Of a stretch of DNA of 64,000 nt, positions 8,322-16,943 are shown one piece after another. The stretch comes from Ardenticatena maritima. GTDB taxonomy: Bacteria > Chloroflexota > Anaerolineae > Ardenticatenales > Ardenticatenaceae. A program made the position numbers and the translations under genes. Below the pieces are notes generated by a model, which was given only the letters and a program-made list of their open reading frames with translations, was not told the DNA's origin and ran no database searches. The stretch is from assembly GCF_001306175.1 (NCBI RefSeq), contig NZ_LGKN01000006.1, positions 368,153-432,152 of the forward strand, given 5' to 3'. How positions within the stretch are numbered: position 1 is the first letter of the stretch; each line of letters starts with the position of its first letter.

Positions 8322-8984
8322 ATGAAAAGCATTTTCCTGGTGCGGCACGCCACCAACGATTGGGTGGGGAAACGCCTGGCGGGACGTTTGCCGGGCGTGC
8401 ATCTCAACGCCGAGGGCAAAAAACAAGCCGAAGCCCTCGCCGAACGGCTCTTCAACGAGCATGTGCGCCATGCGTTTCAGGGGCTGTATAGCAGCCCCAT
8501 GGAACGCGCCATCGAAACCGCCGACCCCATCGCCTACCGCCTGGGCTTGCCCGTGGAACGGCTGGATGAGGTCATCGAAGTGGATTTTGGCGCGTGGGAA
8601 GGGCGCGAACTGCAAACCCTGCGCGAAGAACCGCTCTGGCGCGTGGTGCAACAGACGCCCAGCCGCATGCGGTTTCCCGGCGGCGAAAGCGTGGCCGAAA
8701 TGCAGCAGCGCGCCGTCGCCGGCGTGGAGCGCGTGCTCGCCACGCTGGACGACAAAGGGCGCGCCATCATCGTCGCGCATTCGGACGTCATCAAAGCCAT
8801 CATCGCCTGGTACAGCGGCACGCACCTCGACCACTTCCAGCGGTTTGTGGTGAGCCCCGCCTCAATCTCGGTGATTGGCTTTTCTGATGAAGGCGTGCCG
8901 CACGTGGTCTGTGTGAATGATACGGCGCATGTGCCGCGCCCGTGGGTACCGCAAGCAGGGAATGGAGAAGAAGCGCATGGGTGA
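8322..8984 (+). CDS. Histidine phosphatase (phosphoglycerate-mutase-like, MSMEG_4193 family)
   Basis: A 220-residue histidine phosphatase superfamily protein. It carries the phospho-accepting RHA motif at the N terminus (FLVRHATNDW), SSPMERAIETA around residue 60, an EVDFGAWEGRE acid segment and VAHSDVIKA with the second catalytic His. The ATG at 8322 follows AAAGGA; an in-frame GTG at 8304 is less likely. The gene overlaps the DUF3090 gene by 8 bases. Phosphatase/DUF3090/SCO1664 triplets are known as a conserved cassette in Actinobacteria, where they lie near the mycothiol gene mshC; no mycothiol gene is seen here. The substrate is unknown. Confidence 0.85.
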   Translation: MKSIFLVRHATNDWVGKRLAGRLPGVHLNAEGKKQAEALAERLFNEHVRHAFQGLYSSPMERAIETADPIAYRLGLPVERLDEVIEVDFGAWEGRELQTLREEPLWRVVQQTPSRMRFPGGESVAEMQQRAVAGVERVLATLDDKGRAIIVAHSDVIKAIIAWYSGTHLDHFQRFVVSPASISVIGFSDEGVPHVVCVNDTAHVPRPWVPQAGNGEEAHG

Positions 8985-9498
8985 AGTGTACGAACTCGGA
9001 CCCGTTGAGCATATCACGGTCGGCACTGTCGGGGAGCCCGGACAGCGGGTTTTCTTTCTGCAAGGCAGCGACAGCGGCCAAACAATTTCGCTGATTATCG
9101 AAAAAGAGCAGGCGCAGGCGCTCGCCAACGCCATCGAGCAATTGCTGGAAGAATTGGAAGAAGAACGCGAACTCCCGCCCGCCATCGCCGACGACATTCC
9201 GCAAGAGGCGCTGACCCTGCGCCAGCCGGTGAACGCCCTCTTCCGCGTGGCGCAAATGGGCTTGGGCTACGACCCCGAGCGCGATTTGGTGGTCATCGCC
9301 GCGCAAGAACTCACTTTCGACGATACGGAAGAGCCGTCGCTGGTGCGCTTTTGGGCGACGCGCACACAGTTAGCCGCACTCGCCCGCCACGCCCGCGCGG
9401 TGGTGGCGGCGGGGCGTCCCATCTGCCCACTCTGTGGGCGTCCCATTGACCCCGAAGGGCACTTTTGCCCACGCAGCAACGGCCACGCACACGATTGA
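8977..9498 (+). CDS. DUF3090 family protein
   Basis: A 173-residue cytoplasmic protein of the DUF3090 family. It begins with the family's N-terminal strand pattern (ELGPVEHITVGTVGEPGQRVFFLQ), has an acidic helix, and ends with a cysteine module CPLCGRPIDPEGHFCPRSNGH that could bind one zinc ion through three Cys and a His. The start at 8977 overlaps the phosphatase gene by 8 bases, indicating translational coupling, and the SCO1664-family gene follows 11 bases after its stop. Function is not established. Confidence 0.88.
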   Translation: MGEVYELGPVEHITVGTVGEPGQRVFFLQGSDSGQTISLIIEKEQAQALANAIEQLLEELEEERELPPAIADDIPQEALTLRQPVNALFRVAQMGLGYDPERDLVVIAAQELTFDDTEEPSLVRFWATRTQLAALARHARAVVAAGRPICPLCGRPIDPEGHFCPRSNGHAHD

Positions 9499-9509
9499 CC
9501 GGCGCACCC

Positions 9510-10223
9510 ATGAACGACGACCGCGTGTTGGCGCTCTTGCGCAATGGCATCATCACCCTGGAAGGGCTCATCCCGTGGAGCTCCAACTACACCTTCCTTG
9601 CCACCGTGCGCAACGACGACCAGGAACTGCTGGCGGTCTACAAGCCAACACGCGGCGAACGCCCTTTGTGGGATTTTCCCGAAGGCACGCTCAGCAAGCG
9701 CGAGGTAGCCGCCTATCTGCTCGACAGGGCGTTGGGGTGGGGGCTTGTGCCCCCCACCGTCTACCGCGACGGACCGCACGGTCCCGGCATGGTCCAGCGC
9801 TTCATCGAACACGACCCCAACGAGCACTACTTCACCTTTCGCGAGGAAGCCGCCCCCGTCCTGCCCTACATCGTCGCCTTCGACGTGCTCGCCAACAACG
9901 CCGACCGCAAAGCCGGGCACATCCTGCGCGACACGGAAGGGCGCTTCTGGTGCATTGACCACGGCATCTGTTTTCATGTGGAACCCAAATTGCGCACGGT
10001 GCTCTGGGAGTTGGCGGGAGAACCCATCCCCGACGACATCCTGCACGCCATCGAAGCGCTTGTGCCCCGCCTGCACCCCCAGGGCGACCTCGCGCAAGCC
10101 CTGCGCCCCTACCTGAGCGCCGCAGAAATTGCCGCCCTGCGCCAACGCGCCCAAACCCTGCTCGACCACAAACGCTATCCCCTGCCCGGTCCTGGGCGAC
10201 ACATTCCCTGGCCTATGGTCTAG
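9510..10223 (+). CDS. SCO1664 family protein (PI3/PI4-kinase-like fold)
   Basis: A 237-residue protein of the SCO1664 family, distantly related to phosphatidylinositol 3/4-kinase-like and HipA-like kinase folds. Kinase-like landmarks are VYKPTRGERPLWDFP (possible ATP-contacting Lys), AFDVLANNADRKAGHIL (a catalytic-loop-like segment with Asp and Asn) and WCIDHGICFH (metal-binding DH). It is the third member of the phosphatase/DUF3090/SCO1664 cassette, and a strong terminator follows it. The ribosome site before ATG 9510 is weak, so expression may depend on coupling to the preceding gene. The substrate is unknown; kinase activity is an inference from fold. Confidence 0.85.
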   Translation: MNDDRVLALLRNGIITLEGLIPWSSNYTFLATVRNDDQELLAVYKPTRGERPLWDFPEGTLSKREVAAYLLDRALGWGLVPPTVYRDGPHGPGMVQRFIEHDPNEHYFTFREEAAPVLPYIVAFDVLANNADRKAGHILRDTEGRFWCIDHGICFHVEPKLRTVLWELAGEPIPDDILHAIEALVPRLHPQGDLAQALRPYLSAAEIAALRQRAQTLLDHKRYPLPGPGRHIPWPMV

Positions 10224-10241
10224 CCCGCGCCCCATGCCACC

Positions 10242-10265
10242 AAGCCCCGCACAGGGGCTTTTTTT
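10242..10265 (+). terminator. Intrinsic terminator of the phosphatase/DUF3090/SCO1664 operon
   Basis: AAGCCCC-GCACA-GGGGCTT is a perfect stem with a 5-base loop, followed directly by a T run. Confidence 0.9.
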
Positions 10266-10292
10266 GTTGCACCACCCCACCCCACGCCAAAC

Positions 10293-10317
10293 AAAAAAAA
10301 GCCCGCGTTATGCGGGC
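10293..10317 (-). terminator. Intrinsic terminator of CRISPR array 1
   Basis: On the minus strand GCCCGC-ATAAC-GCGGGC is followed by eight T. It lies just beyond the leader-distal end of array 1. The same hairpin and T run occur beyond the distal end of array 2 (48261-48283), so it belongs to the array transcription unit. Confidence 0.85.
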
Positions 10318-10334
10318 AATGAGAAAATGGGCGG

Positions 10335-12193
10335 CGAGTGGTATCCCCTGCGGATCGAATACGGCTGAAAGATCAGAACCAGTACCAAGCGAAACATAAA
10401 CACCATTCGTTTCAGTATCCCCTGCGGATCGAATACGGCTGAAAGTTCATGCGGTCTGTTTTTCTCATCCTACGGCTTTTGTTTCAGTATCCCCTGCGGA
10501 TCGAATACGGCTGAAAGTTCACATGCACGATGGACGGGTCCTCGCCCAGAAGTTTCAGTATCCCCTGCGGATCGAATACGGCTGAAAGGGGACTATCCCA
10601 CCACCGCCGAGCGGATACATGATGGTTTCAGTATCCCCTGCGGATCGAATACGGCTGAAAGCGTGGCGGCGTTTGTGGAAGCGGTGAGGTAGGCCATGGT
10701 TTCAGTATCCCCTGCGGATCGAATACGGCTGAAAGTTCCTGCTCTGCGCTATCTTGCTATTGCTTCTCTCAAGTTTCAGTATCCCCTGCGGATCGAATAC
10801 GGCTGAAAGTCACCTGGATGGCCTCCAGGAGAAGTCGCTTCATCAGTTTCAGTATCCCCTGCGGATCGAATACGGCTGAAAGAAAAGAACCCTCATCCTC
10901 ACCCGCGAGATATGGAAAGTTTCAGTATCCCCTGCGGATCGAATACGGCTGAAAGTCTTGGTGCGGTTCGGTTCTTTTTGCGGCGTTTTCGGGTTTCAGT
11001 ATCCCCTGCGGATCGAATACGGCTGAAAGTTCGTTCCTGATGGCTCGGATTGTTGGCCTCTTTGGGTTTCAGTATCCCCTGCGGATCGAATACGGCTGAA
11101 AGAATGCATATCCACATCATGCCACTTTTCGCCGGTTGGTTTCAGTATCCCCTGCGGATCGAATACGGCTGAAAGGCAATGCAATGACGTTCAAGAACTG
11201 CAAAGTGGAAGTTTCAGTATCCCCTGCGGATCGAATACGGCTGAAAGTTCTGCTTTGGCTTCCGTACTGTTGAGGATTTCGAGGTTTCAGTATCCCCTGC
11301 GGATCGAATACGGCTGAAAGCACACCTTCGACGAGCGCCTTTGATGCGCCGCGATGTTTCAGTATCCCCTGCGGATCGAATACGGCTGAAAGGCCGTCGC
11401 ATCGCTTCGGCCGGTACGGCGCCGACACGTTTCAGTATCCCCTGCGGATCGAATACGGCTGAAAGCTTATCATACACGCGAAGGCGACACCGAGAGGAAG
11501 GTTTCAGTATCCCCTGCGGATCGAATACGGCTGAAAGTGGTGTGAAAAAATCTATACCGAGGCTCAAGGAGGATGTTTCAGTATCCCCTGCGGATCGAAT
11601 ACGGCTGAAAGTCGATACGTGCCAGTGACCAGCCGCCACGGGTACTCGTTTCAGTATCCCCTGCGGATCGAATACGGCTGAAAGCGGCGTCTTCGCGATT
11701 TTGAATTGTGGGCGGCGCCGGTTTCAGTATCCCCTGCGGATCGAATACGGCTGAAAGGCCCGGAGCACCTGCGCAATCGGCGCAAGACGGGAAGTTTCAG
11801 TATCCCCTGCGGATCGAATACGGCTGAAAGGTGCGCGCTTTGCGACGCTTCGAGCGTGCAGAAACCGCGTTTCAGTATCCCCTGCGGATCGAATACGGCT
11901 GAAAGCGCGCGTTCTTCTCACTTCCCCACTTCACTGGCCAGTTTCAGTATCCCCTGCGGATCGAATACGGCTGAAAGCAATCAGACCAAAGAAAGCCGAG
12001 ACATCCACAAAGTTTCAGTATCCCCTGCGGATCGAATACGGCTGAAAGCAATTTCTCTGATGCTCCGGTGGGTAGGCTTGTGAGTTTCAGTATCCCCTGC
12101 GGATCGAATACGGCTGAAAGCTGCTGAGGCTCTCAACCCCGGTGAGTTTCGCGATGGTTTCAGTATCCCCTGCGGATCGAATACGGCTGAAAG
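10335..12193 (-). CRISPR. CRISPR array 1: 26 repeats of 37 bp, 25 spacers of 34-38 bp
   Basis: The repeat on the plus strand begins GTTTCAGTATCCCCTGCGG and ends GAATACGGCTGAAAG. Repeats begin at 10335 (degenerate), 10409, 10481, 10552, 10625, 10699, 10773, 10846, 10919, 10993, 11066, 11139, 11211, 11284, 11356, 11429, 11501, 11575, 11648, 11721, 11794, 11869, 11941, 12012, 12084 and 12157. All are identical except the leftmost, whose first seven bases have decayed. Three facts give minus-strand transcription: the decayed repeat is at the left, a leader shared with array 2 is at the right, and the minus-strand repeat ends in GAAAC, as in many type I and III repeats. TTTCAG and CTGAAA at the repeat ends can pair. 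No cas gene is in the window. Confidence 0.98.
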
Positions 12194-12486
12194 AGCGTGC
12201 GCTCAATCTGGCGTAACGATACCAAAAAGCCTTGAACGTGTCAAATCGCCGCGCAGCGCGCCTCTCAGTGGCTCGCCACACGCGCAAAACACCTTGTTTT
12301 ATTCGCAAAATTCCTTTGACACACAAAGCATTTCGCAACCCACCCGCGTGGCAAAAACCCCCGCCGGGTTGCGAATTATTTTGTTGCACAAAGTATGTGC
12401 AAATCTATGCACCAAACCTCAGCAAACTTGCATTGTTTGCAAAATCAACCCCACCAACGCAACCAAACACCCGTTAGGTTGCGAAA
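12194..12486 (-). promoter_or_regulatory. CRISPR leader of array 1
   Basis: This 293-base stretch abuts the youngest repeat and aligns essentially without gaps to the leader of array 2 (48618-48910), with most positions identical. TTCGCAACC (12332-12340) and its reverse complement GGTTGCGAA (12367-12375 and 12477-12485) recur at identical spacing in both leaders, so they may be binding sites for an adaptation or regulatory protein. The promoter at 12216-12244 is inside it. No protein-coding gene is supported here. Confidence 0.85.
12216..12244 (-). promoter_or_regulatory. Promoter of CRISPR array 1
   Basis: On the minus strand TTGACA (12244-12239) and TATCGT (12221-12216) are 17 bases apart, with TGG before the -10. 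Transcription would start about 15 bases before the first repeat. Array 2 has the same arrangement. Confidence 0.8.
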
Positions 12487-12532
12487 CACCCCCCTCTGCA
12501 CCCCTTCTGACGCCGCGCCTGCGCTCTGCGGC

Positions 12533-12561
12533 TTGAACATTTGCCGCTTTTCCCCCAGAAT
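12533..12561 (+). promoter_or_regulatory. Predicted promoter of the adenylate kinase operon
   Basis: TTGAAC (12533-12538) and CAGAAT (12556-12561) are 17 bases apart, about 38 bases before the start codon. It faces away from the CRISPR leader. Confidence 0.45.
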
Positions 12562-12598
12562 GTCCCCACCGAAACCAACCGACCAGCGAGATACCCAC

Positions 12599-13207
12599 AT
12601 GTGCCAACATATCGTCCTCATCGGACCGCCCGGCAGCGGCAAGGGAACGCAGGCGCGCTACCTGCACGCCTGCCTGGGGCATCACATCATCGGCGCGGGC
12701 GATCTCCTGCGGCGCGAAATGGACGCCGGCACACCGCTCGGCGCTATCATCGCCACCTATGTCCAGGCGGGGCATCTCGCGCCGCTCCCCATCCTCATGC
12801 AACTCGTCGAGCAGGAAATCCGCGCCCTGCCCCCCGAACGCGGCATTATCTTCGACGGCATCCCCCGCTCACGCACCCAAGCCGCCGCGCTCGACGACAT
12901 CCTGCGCCGCTACCAACGCAGCATTGACGCCGCCATCCACCTGCGCGTGCCCGACCAGGTGGTGCGCCAACGCCTGCAAGCCCGCGGACGCCCCGACGAC
13001 ACGCCCGCCGTCATTCGCGAACGGCTGCGCATCTACCACGCCCGCCGCCCCGAACTGCTCGACTACTACCGCCGCCGGGGCGTGCTGGTTGAAGTGGAGG
13101 GCGACAAAAACGCCACCCCCGACGACGTCTTCCAGCGCATCCGCGCCGCCCTGCATCTCACCTGTCGCCAGGAGGAACCCGATGACCACACCCACACACC
13201 CGCCTGA
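12599..13207 (+). CDS. adk: Adenylate kinase, short-lid type
   Basis: A 202-residue nucleoside monophosphate kinase that interconverts ATP + AMP and 2 ADP. The P-loop GPPGSGKGTQ is near residues 9-18, the AMP-site helix contains GDLLRREMDAGTPLG, and DGIPRSRTQA corresponds to the family DGFPRT motif with F replaced by I and T by S. The lid is the short form (QARGRPDDTP) without the zinc-binding insert. The first 26 bases of the next gene overlap its 3' end. It heads a compact operon with a Vps62-like protein and a protease instead of the usual ribosomal-protein genes, so it may be a second, specialised adenylate kinase. Confidence 0.85.
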   Translation: MCQHIVLIGPPGSGKGTQARYLHACLGHHIIGAGDLLRREMDAGTPLGAIIATYVQAGHLAPLPILMQLVEQEIRALPPERGIIFDGIPRSRTQAAALDDILRRYQRSIDAAIHLRVPDQVVRQRLQARGRPDDTPAVIRERLRIYHARRPELLDYYRRRGVLVEVEGDKNATPDDVFQRIRAALHLTCRQEEPDDHTHTPA

Positions 13208-13637
13208 CACCCTGCCCGAAGACCTGCAACGCCCCCTGCGCGTCCTGGACATCTTGCTGCTTGCTCAAACCATCATGCTGGCGGCGCTCGCCTACCTGCT
13301 CAGCACACCCACCCAGCCCAACCGCCTGCTCCACAGCCTGCTCATCGCCGAACCTGCCGAACCCTGGCGCGCAAGCGGCATCTTCTTTGCCGCCGCCGCC
13401 CTGCTCGCCTTCATCGCCACCCTGCTCTTTGCCCGCCGCCACTCCTGGGGCTGGCATATCGCCCTCTTCCTGCAAACCATTCTGCTCAGCGTGGGGCTCT
13501 TCATCTACTTCTTCACCCCACCCAACAGCGACGCGCCCCCCTTCATCTACATTGTGCTCGCCGTCGCCGCCTTCATCACCTTCTACCTGAACATCTTTGG
13601 CGCACGATTTATGTTCACTCAACCCGCGGAGAGGTAG
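13182..13637 (+). CDS. Small integral membrane protein, unknown function
   Basis: A 151-residue protein with four predicted membrane helices (about residues 22-41, 58-80, 88-110 and 117-138) and short polar ends. The start at 13182 is supported by GGAGG at 13171-13175, inside the end of the adenylate kinase gene. It is followed after 5 bases by the Vps62-like gene, so these genes are tightly coupled. No family is recognised. Confidence 0.75.
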   Translation: MTTPTHPPDTLPEDLQRPLRVLDILLLAQTIMLAALAYLLSTPTQPNRLLHSLLIAEPAEPWRASGIFFAAAALLAFIATLLFARRHSWGWHIALFLQTILLSVGLFIYFFTPPNSDAPPFIYIVLAVAAFITFYLNIFGARFMFTQPAER

Positions 13638-13642
13638 TCGCC

Positions 13643-15493
13643 ATGCCGCCCTTCACCGAACCGAACGACGACCTGCACCTGCTGCAACGCTACGCCCCTA
13701 TCCTGCGCTTCACCAAGGGCGAACTCTTCTTTCCCATGGACGCCGCCCGCTACGTCGAACAGTGTAGCCTCTGGCTGAAACCGCCCGGCGCACTGCCCAC
13801 CCGCCTTGTGTCCAAAGGCCAACTCACCCTCGACACCCTCGGCGTCCCGCGGGAAGCGCCGCAAGGCAGCCGCTTCTTTCTGCAATTCGTCGAACCCAAA
13901 CCCATCACCACCCTCGCCCGCGAACGCCTTGCCCGCACCCTGCGCCCCGACGCCGAACGCTTCGTCCCCGGTCATGGTCGCCTCACCACCGTCGGCTACA
14001 CCGCCCGCCTGGTGGACGCCTTCTTCTCGCTCTCGCTCCTCTTGCGTGGGCGCGTCCCCGGCGACGCCGCCGAAGCCGCCCGCGACCAATACCGCGCCAT
14101 CCTCGCCGCCGATGAACGCTACTGCTACTACGGGCGCGTCATCGAACAGGGCGACTGGAAAATCCTGCAATACTGGTACTTCTACGCCTACAACAACTGG
14201 CGCTCCGGCTTCTTTGGCGCCAACGACCACGAAGCCGACTGGGAAATGGTCGCCATCTACCTCGCCCGCGACAGCAACGACGCCTGGCATCCCGAATGGA
14301 TTGCCATTACCATGCACGACGCCCACGGCGACGACCTGCGCCGCCGCTGGGACGACCCCACCGTCGAAAAAAACGGCACGCACCCCGTGCTCTACGTCGC
14401 CGCCGGCTCACACGCCTTCTACTTCCAGAAAGGCGAATACCTCTCGCAAATCGAAATTCCCATCCTGCGCCCACTCGCCAACCTGCTCGCAACCCTGCGC
14501 CGCCTCACCCGCGAACGCCTGCTCGCCTACGGCGTTCCCCTGGGCGACGCCGCCGACACCCCATTCAGCCTGCTGCGCCTGCCCTTCATCGACTACGCCC
14601 GCGGCGACGGCAAAACCATCGGCGTCATGGGAGACGCCCCCTGGGAGCCCCCCACCCTCATTGACGACCAAACGCCCTGGGTGCGCCACTACCACGGGCT
14701 GTGGGGGCTCTACGTGCAAGACCCCTTCGCCGGCGAAAACGCGCCCGCCGGCCCCATGCACAACCGCGACGGCACCATCCGCCTCTCATGGCACGCCCCC
14801 CTCGCCTGGGCGGGGCTCAACAAAGTCGTGCCGCGCGCCACCCTGCCCGACGCCGTTCAAGCCCGCCGCGCCGAAATCCAGCAAGAACAAAACCGCCTGC
14901 GCCAGCGCACCGCCGAACTCGAAGCCGCCCTGCGCGACCTCGAAATCGAACGCGCCGCCACCCAGCGCCAACCCCACCTCGCCGACCGCTACCAGCACGT
15001 GCTCGCCGAAATCGAACGGCTCACCGCCGAAATCCAGACCATCAACGCCCGCATCGCCCAAAACGAACAAACCCTCGACGCCCTGGGGCTCTACGCCGCC
15101 GCCCTGCAACACCACCCCCACACACCGCCCGACAGCCACCTGCACCACCCGCCCCAGCCCCTCACCCCGCAAGACATCCGCCTGGCGCGCATCGCCGAAA
15201 TCTGGGCAACCATCAGCGCCTCGCTCATCCTGCTCATCAGCGTCTCGCTCGCCTTCATCCCGCCCAGTTGGTGGGCGCCCGCCATCCTGCTCGCCATGCT
15301 CATCTTCATCCTCATCGAAAGCCTCTTCCGCCGACGGCTCACCCGCACCCTCACCGCCCTCAGCCTGGGGCTTGCCGCCGTCGCCGTTGGCGTGCTCGTG
15401 CTCGAATTCCTGCGCTTCATCATCATCTTCATCATGATTGCCCTGAGCGTCTACATCCTGCGGCAGAACATCCGCGAACGGTTCGGAGTCTAA
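13643..15493 (+). CDS. Vps62-like domain protein with coiled coil and C-terminal membrane helices
   Basis: A 616-residue protein. Residues about 10-390 resemble the Vps62 family known from fungi and some bacteria: YWYFYAYNNW followed by NDHEADWEMVAIYL (about 180-215), the HDAHGDD segment, THPVLYVAAGSHAFYF, and the closing WGLYVQDPF. Conserved His, Asp and Glu residues there suggest metal binding or hydrolysis, but no activity is established. Residues about 410-490 form a strongly charged coiled coil, and about 520-605 contain three or four membrane helices, so the protein is probably membrane-anchored with the Vps62-like part soluble. It sits between a small membrane protein gene and an exported protease gene in the same operon. 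Confidence 0.7.
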   Translation: MPPFTEPNDDLHLLQRYAPILRFTKGELFFPMDAARYVEQCSLWLKPPGALPTRLVSKGQLTLDTLGVPREAPQGSRFFLQFVEPKPITTLARERLARTLRPDAERFVPGHGRLTTVGYTARLVDAFFSLSLLLRGRVPGDAAEAARDQYRAILAADERYCYYGRVIEQGDWKILQYWYFYAYNNWRSGFFGANDHEADWEMVAIYLARDSNDAWHPEWIAITMHDAHGDDLRRRWDDPTVEKNGTHPVLYVAAGSHAFYFQKGEYLSQIEIPILRPLANLLATLRRLTRERLLAYGVPLGDAADTPFSLLRLPFIDYARGDGKTIGVMGDAPWEPPTLIDDQTPWVRHYHGLWGLYVQDPFAGENAPAGPMHNRDGTIRLSWHAPLAWAGLNKVVPRATLPDAVQARRAEIQQEQNRLRQRTAELEAALRDLEIERAATQRQPHLADRYQHVLAEIERLTAEIQTINARIAQNEQTLDALGLYAAALQHHPHTPPDSHLHHPPQPLTPQDIRLARIAEIWATISASLILLISVSLAFIPPSWWAPAILLAMLIFILIESLFRRRLTRTLTALSLGLAAVAVGVLVLEFLRFIIIFIMIALSVYILRQNIRERFGV

Positions 15494-15497
15494 CGCC

Positions 15498-16943
15498 ATG
15501 TGGACCCGCTTGCGCCTGGCATTCGCTGCCATCCTGCTGCTCTTGCTGCTCACCGCTTCCTGGGGGCAGGGCGTCCCCCCCACCAGCGCCCAGACCAGCG
15601 CCGCCTGGGTTCACCTGGACGTGCCCCCTCTGCGCCTGCACGCCCTGCCGCACACCTACGCCGCCCACCACCTACCCGACCTCGCCCGCGAAGCCCAGGC
15701 TAGCCTCAACCGCATCGCCGCCCGGCTGGACATGCCCGTCACCACCCCGCTCGACATCTACTTTGTCGAACGCATCTTCTGGCAAGGCGGCGTCGCCTAC
15801 GGGAGCAAAGTCATCATCAGTTGGCCCGCCCGCAACTACCTGCGCATCCCCATCGCCGCCTACCTCGACCACGAACTCACCCACGCCCTTGCCTCGCGCC
15901 TCACCCAACCCGACGGCGAAACCAACGCCCTGCTTGCCGAAGGGCTTGCCGTCTGGGCGACAGGCGGGCATTACGGCGTCGAACCCATCCACCACATCGC
16001 CGCCGCCCTGGCTCGCTCCCCCAACTACATCACCATCCCCGACCTTGCCGACAACCTGCACGCCTACCAGCACGAAACCGCCTACATCGAAGCCGGCAGT
16101 TTCGTCGGCTACCTGGTCGAAACCTACGGGCTGGAAACCGTCAAACGCCTCTACGCCAGCGCCAACACCCCCGAACGCATCATCGGGCGCACCTACGCCC
16201 AACTCGAACGCGACTGGCTCACCTGGCTGCGCCCCATCCCCAACGACCCCGCCATCGCCCACTGGTTCGACCTGCGCGTGCGCATCTTCGACGCCATGCG
16301 CACCTACCAGGAAACCTTCGACCCCGCCGCGCGCGAACTGCCGCCCGAACCATCCAACTGGACCGCCGAACACGTCCGCACATACGCCCACACCACGCAA
16401 GACCCCTTCGCCATCGTGCTCGAAACCCTGCTCGCCGACATCAACGCCGCCCACCGTTGCGGCGACCTCGACGCAGCCGAGAGCCTGCTCCAACGCCTCA
16501 CCACCGCCATGCGCGCCCGCGCCCCCACCGACGCCGACCTGCACGCCCGCCTGGAAACCGTGCTCGCCGTGCAAAACGCCCGCCGCTGGGCGCAGGGCGA
16601 CCCCACCGCCGCGCCCCCCACGCCCGCCGTCCTGCTCTGGGCGCCCCTGCTGGCGCTCGCCGAACGCACCGGCGCACGCCTCACCATCACCGACCTGGCA
16701 ACGCTCTCCCCCAACCACGCCGTCGCCACGCTGCTGATTGAAAAGCGCTGGTCGGATACTTCACTCGTGCTACAATGGCAAACAACCAACACCGGTACAA
16801 AGTGGCTCATCACCGCCATCACAGAGCAAACACAAAGGAGTCGAGACCTATGCACAAAGTCGCCGATCGCGTCTACTACAAACCGGCATTCAAGAACATC
16901 AACCTTGGTCTGGTTGAAACCGATGAGGGCGTCGTCCTGGTAG
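15498..16943 (+). CDS. Exported zinc metalloprotease (HExxH, gluzincin-like)
   Basis: A 481-residue protein with an N-terminal signal peptide (to about residue 31, AQT). The zinc motif DHELTHALA lies near residue 124 and a downstream EGLAVW supplies the third ligand Glu, as in gluzincins with a peptidase MA-like fold. The mature domain continues through helical repeats to about residue 445. The last 35 or so codons overlap the metallo-beta-lactamase-fold gene by 94 bases; their sequence (from RSRDLCTKSP onwards) looks like an out-of-frame reading of that gene, suggesting that an original stop near 16840 was lost. The start at 15498 is 4 bases after the Vps62-like stop. Confidence 0.8.
   Translation: MWTRLRLAFAAILLLLLLTASWGQGVPPTSAQTSAAWVHLDVPPLRLHALPHTYAAHHLPDLAREAQASLNRIAARLDMPVTTPLDIYFVERIFWQGGVAYGSKVIISWPARNYLRIPIAAYLDHELTHALASRLTQPDGETNALLAEGLAVWATGGHYGVEPIHHIAAALARSPNYITIPDLADNLHAYQHETAYIEAGSFVGYLVETYGLETVKRLYASANTPERIIGRTYAQLERDWLTWLRPIPNDPAIAHWFDLRVRIFDAMRTYQETFDPAARELPPEPSNWTAEHVRTYAHTTQDPFAIVLETLLADINAAHRCGDLDAAESLLQRLTTAMRARAPTDADLHARLETVLAVQNARRWAQGDPTAAPPTPAVLLWAPLLALAERTGARLTITDLATLSPNHAVATLLIEKRWSDTSLVLQWQTTNTGTKWLITAITEQTQRSRDLCTKSPIASTTNRHSRTSTLVWLKPMRASSW

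Noticed and set aside
6414..8834. An 806-codon open frame antisense to rmlA, rmlB and the phosphatase
   Set aside because: It crosses three well-supported genes on the other strand and has no family signature or start context.
10335..12193. Open frames across the CRISPR array that encode repeated peptides
   Set aside because: They arise from the 37-base repeat lacking stops in some frames; there is no ribosome site and the array is a crRNA locus.
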